Origin: Prevotellaceae bacterium
GTDB lineage: Bacteria; Bacteroidota; Bacteroidia; Bacteroidales; Paludibacteraceae
Assembly: GCA_031271005.1 (NCBI GenBank)
Contig: JAISWT010000151.1
Span: 1 to 34,464, forward strand
Length of the DNA stretch: 34,464 nucleotides
Reading direction: 5' to 3'
Below, in pieces: positions 16,179-25,617 of this stretch (positions are counted from its first letter, which is position 1; each line of letters begins with the position of its first letter). Below the pieces are notes generated by a model. That model saw only the letters and a program-made list of their open reading frames with translations, was not told where the DNA came from and searched no databases. The position numbers and the translations under genes are program-made.

Positions 16179-17024
16179 ATGGCAACAAAAAGCACGGCAA
16201 CAAAATCGAAGACTGACAAAAAAGAGACAAAAAAGCCTGAAAAACAGGGAGTTAAACCGGAAGTGAAAATAACGGACGACAATTCTGACAAAGACCTCAC
16301 TATTGAGGAAAAGTTGAGTGTTTTACACAATTTGCAAAAAATTGTGTCGGAAATAGATGACATCAAAACATTGCGTGGCGACCTGCCTCTCGAAGTGCAA
16401 GACCTTGAAGATGAAATTGTTGGGCTTAATACACGCCAGACAAAGTTCAATCAGGAAATCAAAGAAATCAACGTTGCGATGGGGCAAAAGCGGCACGAAA
16501 TAGAAGAGTCGCGTGTAAAGATTCAAAAATACACGTCGCAGCAGGACAACGTGCGCAACAACCGCGAGTTCGACAACTTATCCAAAGAGATTGAGTTCCA
16601 AACTCTTGAGGTTGAACTGAGCGAGAAGCGCATCCGCGAGTTCGCCGTAGAAAAAGAGCGTCTGGAGACAGAACTCAACGCTACAAGCGAGCAACTCAAA
16701 GAGCGTAAAGGCGACCTGAAATCGAAAAAGAGTGAACTCAACGAAATTGTTACAGAAACCAAACAGGAAGAAGACGTGCTGCGCGATGCAGCAAAAGACC
16801 TCGAAACGAAAATCGAGCCACGTCTGCTTACTGCTTTCAAGCGTATCCGTAAAAACGCGCGCAACGGTTTGGCGATAGTAACCGTGCAGCGTGACGCCTG
16901 CGGTGGCTGTTTCAACAAAATCCCGGCGCAACGTCAACTTGACATCCGACAGCGCAAAAAAATCATCGTTTGCGAATATTGCGGGCGTATCCTCATTGAT
17001 AAAGAACTGGCAGGCGAGGAATAG
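16179..17024 (+). CDS. Coiled-coil protein with C4 zinc ribbon (CdsZ type)
   Basis: The 281-residue product has a Lys-rich start (1-35), a long antiparallel coiled coil (about 42-215) and a C-terminal zinc ribbon with Cys241, Cys244, Cys265 and Cys268 (ACGGCFNKIP ... IVCEYCGRIL). This is the architecture of the bacterial CdsZ/C4-type zinc-ribbon family, thought to bind nucleic acid or act as a chaperone; its precise role is unsettled. It starts 8 bases after the NIF3 stop and is almost certainly co-transcribed. The gene converges on the TPR gene, with 49 bases between the stops. Confidence 0.9.
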   Translation: MATKSTATKSKTDKKETKKPEKQGVKPEVKITDDNSDKDLTIEEKLSVLHNLQKIVSEIDDIKTLRGDLPLEVQDLEDEIVGLNTRQTKFNQEIKEINVAMGQKRHEIEESRVKIQKYTSQQDNVRNNREFDNLSKEIEFQTLEVELSEKRIREFAVEKERLETELNATSEQLKERKGDLKSKKSELNEIVTETKQEEDVLRDAAKDLETKIEPRLLTAFKRIRKNARNGLAIVTVQRDACGGCFNKIPAQRQLDIRQRKKIIVCEYCGRILIDKELAGEE

Positions 17025-17073
17025 AGAAATCGCTTTTCGTGGGGGGGCGCTAAGTGCGCGGACTTGCACTTTT

Positions 17074-19122
17074 CTACTGCTTGTTATATCTTTTTATCAG
17101 ATTATATGCTCCAGCAATACCAAGTTCGCCGGCTTTACTCAAGTCGGCGAGTCCTTGCGTCTCGTTGGACAGGTACAGGTTGGCAATCCCGCGATTGAAA
17201 TATGCTTCGGCAAAATTCGGTTCGAGAGTTATTGCGTGCGTGTAGTTATCTATTGCTTCAGCAAAATTGCGCGTTTGACAAAGCGCATTGGCACGGTTGA
17301 AATAGGCGAAACAAAAATCGGGAGCATCTGCAATAACCTTGTCGTAGTCGCTCAAAAGGAGTTCGGCGTCGTGCTGATATTGTTTTTGCGCCATTGCATG
17401 CTCGGCATCGGTGTCTAAGAGTTGGGTTGCGCTGATTTCCAATATTTTGTAACGAATATTTGCCCGCTCAAAAGCAGCCAGCGTAAATTTTGGCTGTATT
17501 TGCAGTGTGCGGTTCAGGTCTTCTATAGCCGAAGTAAAGTCCTTCACAAGCGCAAAATCAATGGCTCTATAGAAATACAGATTTGCCGTGGGATGCGTGG
17601 CAATTTCTTTCGTAAGTTTTTCTATCTGAGCGAAATGCGTTTGAATAAATGCTTCTGTCATCGGCAGTTCGCGATTTGTTAATTTGAGGTCGTTTGTGGT
17701 TTTATTTTCTTTATTAAATTTATCCAACTCAATGTAATACGTCGGAGTGCGCCTTATTTCGTCGCTTTTTGCATAATAATTCAACTCAAAATTTTTCTCG
17801 AGTTGAATGTCCGCATACTTATCCTGAACGTTGCCGCGCAGAGGGTCTGAATATTTATTTTCGGACTTGTTTTTTTCATTATCAATTTTTTGAGAAGCAT
17901 TTGAACTGAAAAAACTCTCCCGTTTTTTATTCACATTTTGCACTGCCAGCGAAAGTACGTTATCACCTGCGGGTTCTTTGTCATCACCATCTGCATTTTC
18001 GGCGCTTTGCGTGTTTTGTGCAAGTTGATTCTTTATTTTTTCACGGTTTTTTTCAATATTATATGCTTTTTCGCGTGCCAGAAAAGCATTTCGCGCGTCT
18101 CCACGTGCATCATAAATTATTGCCATTTGCCGATATGCCGACACAAAGTAGGGATATTTTTTTAAAATAATATTAAAATCGGCAATAGCGCTGTCATATT
18201 GTCGCAATGTTTGAAAAACCAGTGCACGCCTCAACCGCGCCTCGTAATTGAGCGAATCTTGCTGTATAACAATGTTCAAGTCGCTGATAGCGTTATTGTT
18301 GTCGCCCAAAGAAGCCCGCAGTAACCCGCGATTATAGTAGGCAAGTGTGCTGCCGTCAAGCCCGATAGCGTAGCCGTAATCCTCAAGCGCTGTCATATAT
18401 TTGAGGCGGCGGACGTTCAAAATTCCACGGTTGATATAGTCTCCCGAAAAGTCTGAGCCGTAGGCAATTGCCCTGTTGAGATAATCGAGGGCTGCTGTAT
18501 CGTTGGTTTGAATTTTCAACAGCGCGAGCATTGACCACACGGAGGAATTTGTACTGTCTTTTTCCACATATTGCAGCAAATTTTGCTCTGCGGCAGCGCT
18601 ATCTTTGTTGAAAAAACAAAGCCGTCCGCGCTCGTAAAGCCATTCGCGATTTTTAGGGTCGAGTTTTTCGAGCGCGTCCAAATCGGCAAATGCCTTGTCG
18701 TAGTCCTTGTTCTGTGCGCGGGCGTACATTCTGCTTCGTATAAGATTCTGATTTTCAGGATTAAATTCCAATGCTTTATTGAAATCAATTTCCGCTTCGG
18801 TAAATTTATCAAGTTGCAGGCGCGTAAAGCCGCGTGCATAATAAGCCTGCGGCACAAACGGATTCAGCCGAATGGCTTGCGAACAGTCCGCCTCGGCGCC
18901 CGCAAAATCGCCCAACTGTATCTTGGCTATCCCGCGAAACATATACGGCTCGTAAAGGTAAGGCTTGACCGCAATTACCTGATTAAAATACTGAATAGCA
19001 AGTACATAGTCGTCAAAATACAGCGCGTTACGCCCGATGGACATTATTCTGTCTGTGTTCAATTGTGCCGATGCAAAAGCGCTACAACACAAAAATATAT
19101 ATGTAACAATTTTTTTTTGCAT
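17074..19122 (-). CDS. Secreted tetratricopeptide repeat protein
   Basis: The 682-residue protein starts MQKKIVTYIFLCCSAFASAQ, a clear signal peptide. An upstream in-frame extension to 19224 would bury it, so I place the start at 19122. The N-terminal half (about 25-370) is an array of about ten TPR units with the usual spacing (YFDDYVLAIQYFNQVIAVKP, FTEAEIDFNKALEFNPENQ). A charged linker (about 375-480) has no repeats, and three to four more TPRs close the protein (about 530-680: AIEDLNRTLQIQP, AIDNYTHAITLEPNFAEAYF). TPR proteins are protein-interaction scaffolds. No enzyme domain is seen and the partner is unknown. Downstream it converges on the zinc-ribbon gene. Confidence 0.88.
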   Translation of the reverse strand: MQKKIVTYIFLCCSAFASAQLNTDRIMSIGRNALYFDDYVLAIQYFNQVIAVKPYLYEPYMFRGIAKIQLGDFAGAEADCSQAIRLNPFVPQAYYARGFTRLQLDKFTEAEIDFNKALEFNPENQNLIRSRMYARAQNKDYDKAFADLDALEKLDPKNREWLYERGRLCFFNKDSAAAEQNLLQYVEKDSTNSSVWSMLALLKIQTNDTAALDYLNRAIAYGSDFSGDYINRGILNVRRLKYMTALEDYGYAIGLDGSTLAYYNRGLLRASLGDNNNAISDLNIVIQQDSLNYEARLRRALVFQTLRQYDSAIADFNIILKKYPYFVSAYRQMAIIYDARGDARNAFLAREKAYNIEKNREKIKNQLAQNTQSAENADGDDKEPAGDNVLSLAVQNVNKKRESFFSSNASQKIDNEKNKSENKYSDPLRGNVQDKYADIQLEKNFELNYYAKSDEIRRTPTYYIELDKFNKENKTTNDLKLTNRELPMTEAFIQTHFAQIEKLTKEIATHPTANLYFYRAIDFALVKDFTSAIEDLNRTLQIQPKFTLAAFERANIRYKILEISATQLLDTDAEHAMAQKQYQHDAELLLSDYDKVIADAPDFCFAYFNRANALCQTRNFAEAIDNYTHAITLEPNFAEAYFNRGIANLYLSNETQGLADLSKAGELGIAGAYNLIKRYNKQ

Positions 19123-19353
19123 AAAAAATTTCCAGAGAGATAATGATGAAAGTGTTTGATTAAATATGGACAACAATAGATAAAAACAGGCTTTGAAAAA
19201 AAATCGTACCTTCCGTATTGCCAAAATTGCAACAAATTAACGCCGAAACACTGCAATGTCCACTTTTGCGCGAATCAGGCACACACAATCACAAGGTCTG
19301 CCACTGCGAACAGCCACACCGTTACCCGCTCTGCTGCCACCGGGTTAACGTAA

Positions 19354-19506
19354 CTAAGGCTCAGGCTGTGGCTTCACTTTGACACGATTGTCGCCCAATT
19401 TGAAATTGTAGCCACAATCCTTACATCTATATCGCTGTGTCCCACGCACATAGCCACTTTTAGAATAACGGCTACTGCCACATCTTTTACATCTTATATC
19501 CTGCAT
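19354..19506 (-). pseudogene. IS1/InsA-type transposase zinc-ribbon remnant
   Basis: The 50-residue frame reads MQDIRCKRCGSSRYSKSG, then RYRCKDCGYNFKLGDN. The two CxxC pairs form the zinc ribbon that begins IS1-type (InsA-like) and IS1595-like transposases. In such elements the frame continues into a helix-turn-helix and DDE domain; here it stops after KVKPQPEP, and the next 90 bases show no continuation in any frame. It is probably the 5' remnant of an insertion sequence, though a stand-alone small zinc-ribbon protein cannot be excluded. No terminal inverted repeats are seen around it. Confidence 0.6.
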
Positions 19507-19645
19507 GTTTTTTTTGCTGCAAAAATAATAAAATATATTTGTTATTAAAATACTGTTATACAAATTAAATTACATTTACTTTTTTCGGTGCAACATTTTC
19601 ACCTGAAATTGATAACAAAGACTTTTTTGCGTCTTTGCCTTTTGG

Positions 19646-19945
19646 GGCTAAATCTTTTTTTGAGGTGCTATCCCCATCAATTCCCGAAGCCCTGACGGGG
19701 CGTAATCACATTGCACGGATTTTCGCCCTTTCAGGGCTTGTTCATCGTACATTTCTTCCTCGGCAGGGCGTTGCCCTGCGCTATTGATTTACGGGCTTTC
19801 AGCCTCTTCGTTTGCAAAATCTTACCATTTACCACTCGTTACAAACAAGAGGCGCACTGCCTGAATTGAAAATCGGGACGGCGTGTGATTGACCGGTGTG
19901 TATAACTGTGTGCGCTATCATAGCGCCTCAAAAAAAGATTTAGCC
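19646..19945. mobile_element. 300-bp non-coding element with 25-bp terminal inverted repeats (MITE-like)
   Basis: The left end (19646-19670) and right end (19921-19945) are inverted copies matching at 24 of 25 positions. The same 25-mer appears at 95-119. The inside contains hairpins of REP type: AAGCCCTGA with TTCAGGGCTT, and CAGGGCGTTGCCCTG. No protein is encoded. No target-site duplication is evident next to the ends. It may be a miniature element mobilised in trans, or a composite repeat. Confidence 0.65.
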
Positions 19946-19960
19946 AAATTTCGCGGCTTT

Positions 19961-19991
19961 TTTGCAGAATGGAATAAATTCATTACTTTTG
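19961..19991 (+). promoter_or_regulatory. Consensus promoter of rsmE
   Basis: TTTG at 19961-19964, exactly 19 bases, then TACTTTTG at 19984-19991. The ATG lies 34 bases downstream. Confidence 0.88.
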
Positions 19992-20025
19992 CACTGCGGA
20001 ACATTATTTTTATTTGTTACTTTGA

Positions 20026-20763
20026 ATGAACCTGTTTTATTCTCCAAACTTACGACATTCTAACCTTCTTCCCGAAGACGAGTCCGCTCATGCAGTCCGC
20101 GTGTTGCGACTGAAGCAGGGCGACAGCATAGAGGTGATTGACGGGAAAGGGTTGCTTTGCAGAGCGGAAATTGCGCTCGCGCATCCTAAATGCTGCGAAT
20201 TTAGGGTAGTAGAAAAAACATTTGCGGAAAATCCGCGAAAATTCAATTTGCATATCGCCATTGCGCCGACAAAAAGTACAGACCGCTTTGAATGTTTCGT
20301 AGAAAAAGCCACTGAGATTGGCATTGATACGATTACGCCAATCTTGTGCCGATTCTCAGAAAGAAAGAGTTTGAAAAATGAGCGGCCGGAAAAAATAATT
20401 ATCTCGGCGTGCAAGCAGTCCAAAAACTTTTATTTTCCTGAAATACACGAACTTACAGAGTTCGACAAATTTATACGAGCCATAGCAAACAAGTCATTAT
20501 CTGTCGACAGGTACAATGGGGACAACAGCGAGGTGCAAAAATTCATTGCCCACTGTCACGAAGGCGAAAAAGCGCAGTTGAAAAATATTTGCGCCCCACA
20601 GACCGACACAATTATTCTCATTGGACCCGAAGGCGATTTCAGCCACGAGGAGACGCTTCTGGCTGAGCAATGCGGATTCACATCCGTCAACTTGGGCAGC
20701 AGCCGTTTGCGTACCGAAACAGCCGGCATCATAGCCTGCGCAACGGTGGGGTTTGTACAGTGA
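20026..20763 (+). CDS. rsmE: 16S rRNA (uracil-1498-N3)-methyltransferase RsmE
   Basis: RsmE methylates N3 of U1498 in 16S rRNA with S-adenosylmethionine. The 245-residue protein has an N-terminal PUA-like RNA-binding part (about 1-70, HAVRVLRLKQGDSIEVIDGKG) and a SPOUT domain with the trefoil-knot motifs IAPTKSTDRFECFVEKATEIG, then LIGPEGDFSHEE and LGSSRLRTETAGI, where SAM binds. Length is normal for the family. It has its own consensus promoter and no operon partner: susC starts 238 bases later behind a separate promoter region. Confidence 0.95.
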   Translation: MNLFYSPNLRHSNLLPEDESAHAVRVLRLKQGDSIEVIDGKGLLCRAEIALAHPKCCEFRVVEKTFAENPRKFNLHIAIAPTKSTDRFECFVEKATEIGIDTITPILCRFSERKSLKNERPEKIIISACKQSKNFYFPEIHELTEFDKFIRAIANKSLSVDRYNGDNSEVQKFIAHCHEGEKAQLKNICAPQTDTIILIGPEGDFSHEETLLAEQCGFTSVNLGSSRLRTETAGIIACATVGFVQ

Positions 20764-20862
20764 GCAGCCGCCATATACAAAGATTCGGCAGGCTATTTGG
20801 CGGGTTGGCAAGCGAGAAAGAAAGGGTATGATTTATACATTTGTGAATTAATGTTAATTGTC

Positions 20863-20876
20863 TGCAAACGTTTGCA
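20863..20876. promoter_or_regulatory. 14-bp palindrome resembling a LacI/PurR-family operator, upstream of susC
   Basis: TGCAAACGTTTGCA is perfectly palindromic, with the central CG and GCAAACGTTTGC core of PurR-like LacI-family operators. It lies about 55 bases before the -7 box at 20931 and 139 before the susC start. Confidence 0.5.
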
Positions 20877-20930
20877 ACAAAAAAAAGTTTTTTTATGTGA
20901 ATAATTCTCAATTTCTCTCGCTGAAAATCA

Positions 20931-20938
20931 TACATTTG
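20931..20938 (+). promoter_or_regulatory. -7 box of the susCDE operon
   Basis: TACATTTG fits TAnnTTTG, 63 bases before the susC ATG. There is no TTTG at -33, which suggests dependence on an activator. A second TACATTTG occurs at 20836-20843. Confidence 0.55.
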
Positions 20939-21001
20939 CACCAGATTTTGTATGAAATTTTTAAATAATTTAATTAATTTAAACCTTAAAAATAAAATGT
21001 A

Positions 21002-24001
21002 ATGAAACATTTAAAATTCAGTATGTTACGTGTTGTGCCTGTGGTTGTGCTAATGCTGCTGAGCGTTAGCATGGCAGCACAAAAAATTACGGTTTCGGGG
21101 GTTGTTTCCGATGCAATGGGACCCATTACGGGCGCCACTGTTAAGGAAGCAGGCGCTACAAACGCTACGATGACCGACATTGACGGCGCCTACAGACTAA
21201 CAGTAGAACGCAATGCCACGCTCGAAGTTTCATTTGTGGGCTACTCAACGCAATCAGTTCCCGTTAACGGACAAACCGTTATCAATGTCACGCTCTCCGA
21301 AGATGAAGGTATCAGTCTGGACGAAGTAGTGGCAATTGGTTACGGAACGGCGAAAAAAAGCGACTTAACCGGCTCTATTACTGCAATTTCCTCAAGGGAT
21401 TTCCAAAAGGGGCTGGTATCAAACCCGGCTTCGCTGATTACAGGTAAAGTTGCAGGGGTACAGATTGTTTCCAATGGCGGACGTGCAGGCGATGGCAACA
21501 CCATTCGCATTCGTGGCGGCGCATCGTTGAATTCAAGTAACGACCCGCTGTTTGTAATTGACGGAGTGCCTGTGGATAATGGAAGTATTTCCGGAATGAC
21601 AAACCCGTTATCAACCATCAATCCTAACGACATCGAGTCAATGAATATTTTGAAAGACGCATCGGCAACTGCAATCTACGGTTCGCGCGCTTCTAACGGG
21701 GTAGTAATTATTACGACCAAAAAAGGAGCGGCAGCAGGAACGGGAACGGGAACAGGAACGGGAGGAATAACAGTTGAGGCTTCAACACAAAATTCTATAG
21801 CCACAATTGCTCGCAGAGTGGAAGTGCTAACCGGCGACCAATTCCGCGAAGCAGTAACTGCACAGGCAAGCGCCATAAGTGGTTATGAAAGATACATTGA
21901 GATGTTGGGCAGCGCCAATACAGATTGGCAAAAGGAAATTTTCCGTACTGCCTTTACAACTGATAATAATATCAGTTTGAGCGGAATTCTTAATGATAAA
22001 ACTCCGTATCGTTTTTCTTTCGGGTTTATCAGTCAGGACGGTATTCTCAAAACTGATAATATGAAACGCGGAACGGCTGCTTTAAGCGTAAATCCTTCAT
22101 TTTTTGACGACTATTTAAAAGTAAATATCAATATGAAAGGTGCGTGGACGCATAGCCGTTTTGGTAATGGCGACGCCATTGGCGAAGCATTGCGTATGGA
22201 CCCCACTCAACCTGTAAAAGCAGATGGTTTTGAGGATTATAATGGTTATTGGCAGTGGATTAGCAGTACCGGCGCGCGTAATACAATGGCTACCGGCAAT
22301 CCGGTTGCACTAATTGATGGAGTAAACGACCAGGCTGATGTGTTGCGCAGTATTGGCAATGTCCAACTGGACTACAAAATGCACTTTCTGCCGGACCTGC
22401 ACGCTAATTTGAATGTAGGGTACGATTATTCAAACGGACTTGGTAAAAAAGTTACTGAACCTTGGGCGCATAAAAACTTACCGACCGGCTTGCGGACTCA
22501 ATTTAATCAGGAAAAACAAAATTTGCTGTTAGAATTTTATTTGAACTATACCAAACAGTTAAATAGCGCCAATCGCCTCGAAGTGATGGCAGGTTACACG
22601 TGGCAGGACTGGAAAAAAAACGACAAAGCGTATAACGAAATGCAGTACGACAATGTTACTGTTAAGACAGAGGCCGGAATTATTATCCCTGAGCACAATC
22701 GTTTAATTTCTTTCTACGGACGCTTGAATTATAATTTACTTGACAGATACTTGCTTACAGCAACAGTACGCCGAGACGGGTCTTCGCGTTTCGCACCCAA
22801 TAATCGCTGGGGTACTTTCCCATCGGTAGCGCTGGCTTGGCGCATTAGCGAGGAAGGTTTCCTTAAAGACAATGACGTGCTTTCCAACCTGAAACTTCGT
22901 TTGGGCTGGGGTGTTACAGGGCAGCAGGAAGTTGGTAACTACGAATGGTTACCTATTTATGAAATTAGCGACCCCACAGCACAGGTGCAGTTTGGAGACC
23001 AATGGTACGCAATGTGGAGACCAAACGGCTACGACTCAGAGCGCAAATGGGAACAAACAACTACCAAAAACGCAGGCTTGGACTTTGGCTTTGCTAACAA
23101 TAGAATTTACGGTAGCGTAGATTATTATCAAAAACATACTACCGACTTGCTTAATACAGTTCCTCTGCCGGCAGGCAGCAACTTTTCCCCTTACATTACC
23201 CGAAACATCGGAACAATGGATAACTGGGGCGTTGAAGGAAGTATTGGCGTTGCAGCAATCGCTACAAAAGACATACAGTGGGATTTTGGTTTTAATGTTA
23301 CTTACAACAATACCGAAATCACCCAATTATCCTTGAATGACGGACCGGATTCTGATTATAAAGGGCAAATAGTTGGCTACATTTCCGGCGCAACAGGCAA
23401 CACCGTTCAACTTCATAAAGTTGGGTACGCGCCAAATACTTTTTATGTTTATCAACAGATATACGACGAAAGCGGAAACCCAATTGAAGGCGCTTATAAA
23501 GACTTGAACGGTGATGAAGTGATAAACGACCAAGACCTTTATTTGTTCCACAAACCTGCACCCGACTGGTATATGGGTTTTAACACATCATTTACCTACA
23601 AACGCTTTATGGTGGCTACCGCTTTGCGTGCCAATATTGGAAACTATGTATATAATAACGTAAATTCTGATTTGGGTAACTTTTCGCAAACGCTCAATCC
23701 TAACAACTTCCTGATGAATAATGTTGTTGATGGTTTAAACAGTAACTTCTACGAGAGTCAGTTGTTGTCCGACTACTATATTCAAAACGCATCGTTCTTG
23801 AAAATGGACTATGTTCAAATAGGTTACAATTTTGGGGAAGTGTTTGGCAAAAATACATATTTGCGTGCCAATGCAACAGTGCAAAATGTATTTACATTAA
23901 CTAAATACACAGGTATTGACCCCGAAATGAATGGCGGTATTGACGGTAACTTTTATCCAAACCCAAGAACTTTCAGTATAGGTTTATCTATTGGTTTTTA
24001 A
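21002..24001 (+). CDS. SusC/RagA family TonB-linked outer-membrane transporter
   Basis: The 999-residue protein forms the barrel through which a SusD-capped complex imports oligosaccharides or peptides. Segments in order: signal peptide (about 1-27, ending SMAAQ); a carboxypeptidase-regulatory-like domain (about 29-100: GVVSDAMGPITGATV, YSTQSVPVNG); a linker and TonB-interacting region with DEVVAIGYGTAKKSDLTGSI (about 105-124); the plug (about 125-240: IRIRGGASLNSSNDPLFVIDG, KDASATAIYGSRASNGVVII); and a barrel to the C-terminal PRTFSIGLSIGF. The ATG at 21002 begins the signal peptide. A (Gly-Thr)4 insert between plug and barrel is encoded by hexamers at 21737-21760. A SusD gene follows 28 bases later. 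Substrate unknown. Confidence 0.95.
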   Translation: MKHLKFSMLRVVPVVVLMLLSVSMAAQKITVSGVVSDAMGPITGATVKEAGATNATMTDIDGAYRLTVERNATLEVSFVGYSTQSVPVNGQTVINVTLSEDEGISLDEVVAIGYGTAKKSDLTGSITAISSRDFQKGLVSNPASLITGKVAGVQIVSNGGRAGDGNTIRIRGGASLNSSNDPLFVIDGVPVDNGSISGMTNPLSTINPNDIESMNILKDASATAIYGSRASNGVVIITTKKGAAAGTGTGTGTGGITVEASTQNSIATIARRVEVLTGDQFREAVTAQASAISGYERYIEMLGSANTDWQKEIFRTAFTTDNNISLSGILNDKTPYRFSFGFISQDGILKTDNMKRGTAALSVNPSFFDDYLKVNINMKGAWTHSRFGNGDAIGEALRMDPTQPVKADGFEDYNGYWQWISSTGARNTMATGNPVALIDGVNDQADVLRSIGNVQLDYKMHFLPDLHANLNVGYDYSNGLGKKVTEPWAHKNLPTGLRTQFNQEKQNLLLEFYLNYTKQLNSANRLEVMAGYTWQDWKKNDKAYNEMQYDNVTVKTEAGIIIPEHNRLISFYGRLNYNLLDRYLLTATVRRDGSSRFAPNNRWGTFPSVALAWRISEEGFLKDNDVLSNLKLRLGWGVTGQQEVGNYEWLPIYEISDPTAQVQFGDQWYAMWRPNGYDSERKWEQTTTKNAGLDFGFANNRIYGSVDYYQKHTTDLLNTVPLPAGSNFSPYITRNIGTMDNWGVEGSIGVAAIATKDIQWDFGFNVTYNNTEITQLSLNDGPDSDYKGQIVGYISGATGNTVQLHKVGYAPNTFYVYQQIYDESGNPIEGAYKDLNGDEVINDQDLYLFHKPAPDWYMGFNTSFTYKRFMVATALRANIGNYVYNNVNSDLGNFSQTLNPNNFLMNNVVDGLNSNFYESQLLSDYYIQNASFLKMDYVQIGYNFGEVFGKNTYLRANATVQNVFTLTKYTGIDPEMNGGIDGNFYPNPRTFSIGLSIGF

Positions 24002-24029
24002 TTAATAAAAAAAAAATTATATTATAACA

Positions 24030-25610
24030 ATGAAAAAGAATATATTTAAAATATTAATAATAGCAGCGCCAGCATTAATACTTGCCTCGTGTACCGATTT
24101 GGATATTTATCCCGAAAATACATCGTCTTCGGAAGTAGTATTTTCCACGCTCGAAGGCACGCAAGGCGCACTGGCAAAAGTTTATGGTGCATATTCATTA
24201 ACAGGCAATTCGGGACCCGGCGGAAAAACCGACCTGCCAATTCCCGGTGTTGACGAAGGTCAGAATGCCGATTTTCTGCGCACGTGGTTTAATCATCAGG
24301 AATTGCCTACCGAAGAGGCGCATTGCTTGTGGAACGACCCGGGACTTCCCGAATTGAACACCATCAGATTTACAGCAGACGGTAGATTTACGTCAGGTTT
24401 GTATTATCGTGTTATTATGCAGATAATGTATGCAAACGAATTTATCCGAAACGCAAAAGAAGATTTGGGCGCGGAAGTAAGAACATACAAAGCAGAGGCG
24501 CGTTTTATCCGCGCATTTGATTACTGGGTGCTGATGGACATTTTTGGTAATCCGCCTTTTGTAACAGAAGACGACGCGACAGGTATTTTGCCGCAGCAAA
24601 CCAACAGCAAAGATTTGTTTGCATACATAGAAAGCGAACTCAAAGACATTGCCGATAACGGCTTGCTCAAAGCGCCGCGTGCTAATGTTTACGGGCGTGC
24701 CGACCAGGCAGCAGCATGGGCTTTGCTTGCCCGCCTGTATCTTAATGCCGAAGTTTATACAGGAACAGCCCGATATGCGGACGCTGCTACATACAGCAAA
24801 AAGGTAATTGATGCCGGTTATTCATTGATGGCAAACTACGAACATCTGTTTTTGGCAGACAACGACCAAAATAACCCCGAAATGATTTTGCCCATTGCAT
24901 ACGATGGCGATAAAACACGTACGAATGGCGGTGTTACATTCCTTATTAAATGTACTTTCAGTGATGCATATCTAAACACTTATGGAAGTACTGTTATCGC
25001 CGAAGGTCTTTATGTAAACGCATTTTGGAGTGGCTATCGCACGCGCAAAGAACTTAATGACAAATTTGAAGCAGGCGACAAACGCCGTTTACTCGTTGGC
25101 GCAAATCCGGCATTGGGGCAATCGCCTAATACTTATGAAAATGGTTTAATGGTATATAAATATCGCAATATTAAATCAGGTTCTACTTATGGAAACATTA
25201 TTCCAAGCACAAGCGGCAACGAAGAATTTGCAGATACCGACTTCCCCTTGTTCCGTTTGGCAGAGCAGTATTTGATTTATGCAGAATGTGCAGCACGCGG
25301 CGCGGCGCAGAAAAGCGAGGCGCTGGGTTATGTCAATCAATTGCGCAACAGAGCAGGCGTTTCTACAATAAGCGAAGCGCAATTGACTCCTCAATTTATA
25401 CTTGACGAACGCGCTCGCGAACTCTATTGGGAATGTTTCCGCCGTACAGACCTTATTCGATATGGTTTGTTTACAACAGCAACTTATACATGGGAATGGA
25501 AAGGCGGCGTACAGACAGGTCAAGAGGTTGATGCTCACTATAATATCTACCCAATTCCTGCTTCTGACCTGAACTCTAATACAAATTTAAATCAAAATCC
25601 TAAATATTAA
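24030..25610 (+). CDS. SusD/RagB family outer-membrane lipoprotein
   Basis: The 526-residue product has a lipoprotein signal peptide with lipobox LASC (Cys21) and the SusD fold, a TPR scaffold that caps the SusC barrel and binds substrate. SusD landmarks are LDIYPENT near the start, AEARFIRAFDYWVLMDIFGNPPF (about 154-176), AAWALLARLYLNAEVYTG (about 230-247), FRLAEQYLIYAEC (about 408-420), LGYVNQLRNRAGV and LDERARELYWECFRRTDLIRYG (about 461-482), and YPIPASDLNSNTNLNQNPKY at the end. It lies 28 bases after susC and 7 bases before the susE-like gene, so all three are one operon. Confidence 0.95.
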   Translation: MKKNIFKILIIAAPALILASCTDLDIYPENTSSSEVVFSTLEGTQGALAKVYGAYSLTGNSGPGGKTDLPIPGVDEGQNADFLRTWFNHQELPTEEAHCLWNDPGLPELNTIRFTADGRFTSGLYYRVIMQIMYANEFIRNAKEDLGAEVRTYKAEARFIRAFDYWVLMDIFGNPPFVTEDDATGILPQQTNSKDLFAYIESELKDIADNGLLKAPRANVYGRADQAAAWALLARLYLNAEVYTGTARYADAATYSKKVIDAGYSLMANYEHLFLADNDQNNPEMILPIAYDGDKTRTNGGVTFLIKCTFSDAYLNTYGSTVIAEGLYVNAFWSGYRTRKELNDKFEAGDKRRLLVGANPALGQSPNTYENGLMVYKYRNIKSGSTYGNIIPSTSGNEEFADTDFPLFRLAEQYLIYAECAARGAAQKSEALGYVNQLRNRAGVSTISEAQLTPQFILDERARELYWECFRRTDLIRYGLFTTATYTWEWKGGVQTGQEVDAHYNIYPIPASDLNSNTNLNQNPKY

Positions 25611-25617
25611 AATCTAT

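Noticed and set aside
19354-19506. Intact insertion sequence
   Set aside because: Only the zinc-ribbon N-terminus is present; there is no DDE domain and no terminal inverted repeats flank it.
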